Shown: positions 36,409 to 38,986 of the stretch, in pieces | Layout: each line of letters opens with the position of its first letter | Numbering within the stretch: the stretch's first letter is position 1 | NCBI GenBank assembly: GCA_039820405.1 | Contig: JBCBQC010000058.1 | Span: forward strand, 1-38,986 | DNA: 38,986 bases | Direction of reading: 5' to 3' | Origin: CALLVY01 sp937899855 | GTDB taxonomy: Bacteria; Bacteroidota; Bacteroidia; Chitinophagales; Saprospiraceae | The notes under the pieces: model-generated | What the model saw: only the letters and a program-made list of their open reading frames with translations | Told to the model about the DNA's origin: nothing | Database searches by the model: none | Position numbers and translations under genes: made by a program

Positions 36409-36468
36409 CAATATAATCATTTTCCCCTTCCCCCAGTTCGGAGCGTACCATTGACCAAAGGTTTCCAC

Positions 36469-37392
36469 TTATTTCAAGAGGTACCACTCCCCTTTGAGCG
36501 AACGACGGGCCCGCTGCCATTCAAATCGGGGATGGTGGTTGAGGTATTTAAAACACTGCCGCGTGAGTAAGCGCAAGGGATGCCCGCCCGCCTCCGCCAG
36601 CGTATACAGGCCCTGACGAAACACCCCAAGCTGCGCTCGCAAGTCCGCTACCCAATGTCGATCCGCTTCCTCGTACCGGGCCCCAACTTCCAACTCCACC
36701 TCCCCTACCCCACACGCCGCCTCCCAGGCGATTTCGAAAAGCGGGGTGTAAACGTAGACGCTGCCATCGCGCTCGCGAATGTCCTCAATGGGCAAGCACA
36801 AACCGCTGAAGATGGGAAAACAAGCCCCCAATCGGACCGGTCCCAGATCGTCCGTGGCCTGCTGGTGAAAAAATTGGGTAAATGGAAAACCCTCGACGGC
36901 CGGATAGAACAGCGACCAAGAGGGATTGCGCAGTTGTGGATCGTAAAACTTGGTGCGGCGGTATTTTTCCCCCACCCGATCCCCCAAGCGTACGATCGTA
37001 CCCCGCCGCAGGGATTGCCCCTGGTCATCGGTGTAGGTCGGCAGCGGCAAGCCCAAATCGGAAATTTCCGTGAATTCAGGCCCCCAATCCTCCACGGGCA
37101 GTTCGTCGACATCGCGCTCCTTTAGCTCCGCTAAGAGGCCTTCGAAAGTACTCAACCAATCCAGGTCCCGCTCAAAGGCCAAGTGCTCTATTTGGTCGAT
37201 CCAGCTGTTGATCACATCTTCAATCCCGTATTCGCGCCGTAAGTACATCTGGATCAATCGCAACAGCGTAGGCTCCCGATCCCCTTGGTAATAACCGCGA
37301 ACAAAGGAGATCAGATTGGCCGGATCGCGCCGACTCACGTGGAAGTAGTAGGTACTCAAGTCGTGAAGCTGCTCGGGGATATTGGCTGGCAT
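36469..37392 (-). CDS. Protein of unknown function
   Basis: A 307-aa soluble-looking protein with no recognised family and no signal peptide. The first part is helical (LHDLSTYYFHVSRRDPANLI, LLRLIQMYLRREYGIEDVIN, then a long acidic helix LLAELKERDVDELP), the middle is more beta-rich (YTDDQGQSLRRGTIVRLGDR, PSWSLFYPAVEGFPF, GACFPIFSGLCLPIEDIRER) and the last 80 residues are again helical (EEADRHWVADLRAQLGVFRQ). It could be two domains. It starts 43 bases after the SH3 lipoprotein gene and ends 83 bases before the preferred Fic start. Codon use and frame are clean, so it is a real gene. Function is unknown. Confidence 0.7.
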   Translation of the reverse strand: MPANIPEQLHDLSTYYFHVSRRDPANLISFVRGYYQGDREPTLLRLIQMYLRREYGIEDVINSWIDQIEHLAFERDLDWLSTFEGLLAELKERDVDELPVEDWGPEFTEISDLGLPLPTYTDDQGQSLRRGTIVRLGDRVGEKYRRTKFYDPQLRNPSWSLFYPAVEGFPFTQFFHQQATDDLGPVRLGACFPIFSGLCLPIEDIRERDGSVYVYTPLFEIAWEAACGVGEVELEVGARYEEADRHWVADLRAQLGVFRQGLYTLAEAGGHPLRLLTRQCFKYLNHHPRFEWQRARRSLKGEWYLLK

Positions 37393-37435
37393 CTAAGGGA
37401 TTTTGCTCGTAACTCGATATAGAAGTCATTCGTTT

Positions 37436-38911
37436 TTAACAACCACAGGTCCCGCCGATCGCTCGCCGATCCAAAACGGCCGTTCCCCCCTTAGCCTTTA
37501 GGATCAGCTCCCCCTCGTACACATTGGCCTCCCCCTCGTAATTGGTCGTTCGCCGCGTGCGCAGCAATACCTCATAGCGCTCATTGCCGTAGTGCCGGTG
37601 GTAGAGGGACTCGCCCAAGCCCTTCGCCCGCAGCGCTTTGACCCGATCAAGCGCATCCTGGGCCAGATCGCGGACCTCGCGAACGGCCATGCCCTCCGCT
37701 TGATTGTCGATGGGAATCCGATCGTACTCCCGCCCCGTAGCCAGCAGCACATCGATCAATAAGTCGCGCTCATCTTCGTATCCATAGTGGGACAGCGGCT
37801 GGCCAAAATAGCGTATCGGGCCACGGGCCGGTAGCGTAATCCAATGCTCCGCTTGGGCCAGGGCCTTTAGCTGCTTGACCCCATCCGTTTGGCGATCGCT
37901 CAGGAATTCCGCCCGCCCGTTGATGCTCACGCAGGCGGATTGCTCCATATCGGAGCTGAAGAGGGCCAGGTCCTGACCCACCAACCGAGACTTGAAGTCG
38001 CAGGCGCAGGAACGATCGTTGGTCCACTGCTCCCGACAATCAGCAGCGGCCATCGCCGTAAACTGGGCAGCGGTCGGAGCTGGCTCACTGCGGTATTCCT
38101 CCCGCGATTTGACCGTCCACTCGCCGGTGGCGCGATCTGGCTTGGTTGGCAGTTGGGAAAAGTGCTGCGACAGGGTCTGGACGCGGCGGTACTCCCGCGG
38201 CGGCTGTACGGTATAATCCACTACCGTCTCGCTGAGCTCATTGAAGTCCGTATCGGCCGTAAATTCCAGTCGGCGCTGCTTGAGCAGTTCTCCCTTGGCA
38301 TCGCGGAGGGCGTAAGACCAGCCATAGTAAAATTCGCCCCGTTCGGCCAGCGAAACTTCAAGCTGACGTCCCTCCTTTTCGTACACTTCGGTCAGGACAT
38401 CCACTTCCTCCTCGCCCTCATCCCGCCGGGCCACCCGCTTCCAGGTGGTCAAGTCAAAACTCCCGAAGTGGGTATAGTCCAGCTGGGTAGTCGGTAAAAT
38501 CGAAGGGCCTTTGACCTCACCGGGACGCCGCAAGCCCCCCGCAAAAACCCACGCGGTTCGACCATCGTTGATCGCTACCTCCAGCCAGGGCTCCTCAAAG
38601 GACTGCCCACGCAACTCGATGCGTTCCGTAAAATTGCTCCGCTCACCCGTCGGCCGTACGGATTCCCCCTCCCGAAATTGGACCAGGACGGGACTCTTGA
38701 GATTGGGCTGCTCGCGGGCGTTTAATTGATCCACCCAGACCAGGAGACTGGGAGGACCAGCGGGCGTAGTATCTACGGGGGTCGTAGCCGTTTGGTGGGG
38801 AATGCTGTCGGAAGATGGGGGGCTGGTGGAATCGTTGGAGCTGGTGGGTGCACCACAGGCCAGTAGCCCGAGGGCAATACCCGTACACAGGGTGGTCATC
38901 TTGCTGTTCAT
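37436..38911 (-). CDS. SH3-domain lipoprotein of unknown function
   Basis: A 491-aa lipoprotein (ALGLLAC, Cys19) with a Ser/Thr/Pro-rich linker (about 20-52). Residues about 55-128 match a bacterial SH3 domain: LLVWVDQLNAREQPNLKSPV, LVQFREGESVRPTGE, then a WLEVAINDGRTAWVFAGGL strand pair. The rest is unrecognised, rich in charged residues, with Cys pairs late in the chain (ADCREQW, CACDF and CVSI; the C-terminus ends GGTCGC) that may form disulfides or bind metal. It should be anchored in the envelope and may contact peptidoglycan or protein ligands. Same direction as the unknown 307-aa gene 43 bases downstream, so the two may be co-transcribed. Nothing supported lies in the last 75 bases of the window. 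Confidence 0.75.
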   Translation of the reverse strand: MNSKMTTLCTGIALGLLACGAPTSSNDSTSPPSSDSIPHQTATTPVDTTPAGPPSLLVWVDQLNAREQPNLKSPVLVQFREGESVRPTGERSNFTERIELRGQSFEEPWLEVAINDGRTAWVFAGGLRRPGEVKGPSILPTTQLDYTHFGSFDLTTWKRVARRDEGEEEVDVLTEVYEKEGRQLEVSLAERGEFYYGWSYALRDAKGELLKQRRLEFTADTDFNELSETVVDYTVQPPREYRRVQTLSQHFSQLPTKPDRATGEWTVKSREEYRSEPAPTAAQFTAMAAADCREQWTNDRSCACDFKSRLVGQDLALFSSDMEQSACVSINGRAEFLSDRQTDGVKQLKALAQAEHWITLPARGPIRYFGQPLSHYGYEDERDLLIDVLLATGREYDRIPIDNQAEGMAVREVRDLAQDALDRVKALRAKGLGESLYHRHYGNERYEVLLRTRRTTNYEGEANVYEGELILKAKGGTAVLDRRAIGGTCGC

Positions 38912-38986
38912 CCGTTGGGGTTTGTTTGGTATTGGTTGACAATGGATAGATCACTACGGAAACGGTTCGCAGTGAATCAGCCAAAA

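Overview
The window is about 39 kb of gene-dense, fairly GC-rich DNA from a member of the Bacteroidota, most likely a Saprospiria/Lewinella-type marine heterotroph (lineage is inference). Signs of this are a type IX secretion (T9SS) C-terminal sorting tail on a secreted metalloprotease, many lipoproteins with a Leu/Ser/Thr-Ala-Cys box, promoter -7 boxes of the TAnnTTTG type, starts without Shine-Dalgarno sequences, and Bacteroidota-style versions of PyrC, FtsE and the Ccm proteins. No tRNA, rRNA, CRISPR array, prophage or complete insertion sequence was found.

Layout. 1-1840: a perfect inverted repeat at the very edge, a Crp/Fnr-type regulator and an alpha/beta hydrolase. 1809-9832 (minus strand): a long co-directional run containing a YdjI-like SPFH protein and a YdjG-like zinc-ribbon membrane protein, a one-domain asparaginase-like protein, a two-helix membrane protein, CsaA, a nucleotidyltransferase, two tandem CotH-kinase paralogues and a thiamine-binding protein; several of these genes overlap by 4-13 bases. 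9833-10305: an intergenic region holding a 162-bp MITE-like element. 10306-16308: a T9SS-exported metzincin-like protease, a bidirectional terminator, an active/inactive M16 peptidase pair and a YkuK-type RNase H-fold protein.

16739-24004: a DUF255 thioredoxin-fold lipoprotein, FtsE, and a tight operon of ccmE, ccmF, a DUF2520 oxidoreductase and a 92-aa unknown. CcmE has Cys in place of the usual heme-binding His (CPSKY). 23997-30228: a secreted esterase, an outer-membrane barrel protein, and pyrimidine genes udk, nupC and pyrC (uridine uptake and phosphorylation next to a de novo enzyme). 30299-32629: a frameshifted gene remnant, a four-helix membrane protein, an EF-hand lipoprotein and an orphan CDI-type immunity protein.

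33007-38986: katG preceded by a very good OxyR-type site, then a Fic AMP-transferase gene that is visibly more A+T-rich than its neighbours and carries tandem palindromes at its start, an unknown 307-aa protein and an SH3-domain lipoprotein. The points most worth following are the Fic gene with its tandem palindromes, the orphan immunity gene, the YdjG/YdjI-like pair, the OxyR-type site at katG, the MITE-like element and the variant CcmE. I did not find a clearly new multi-gene defence or biosynthetic system.
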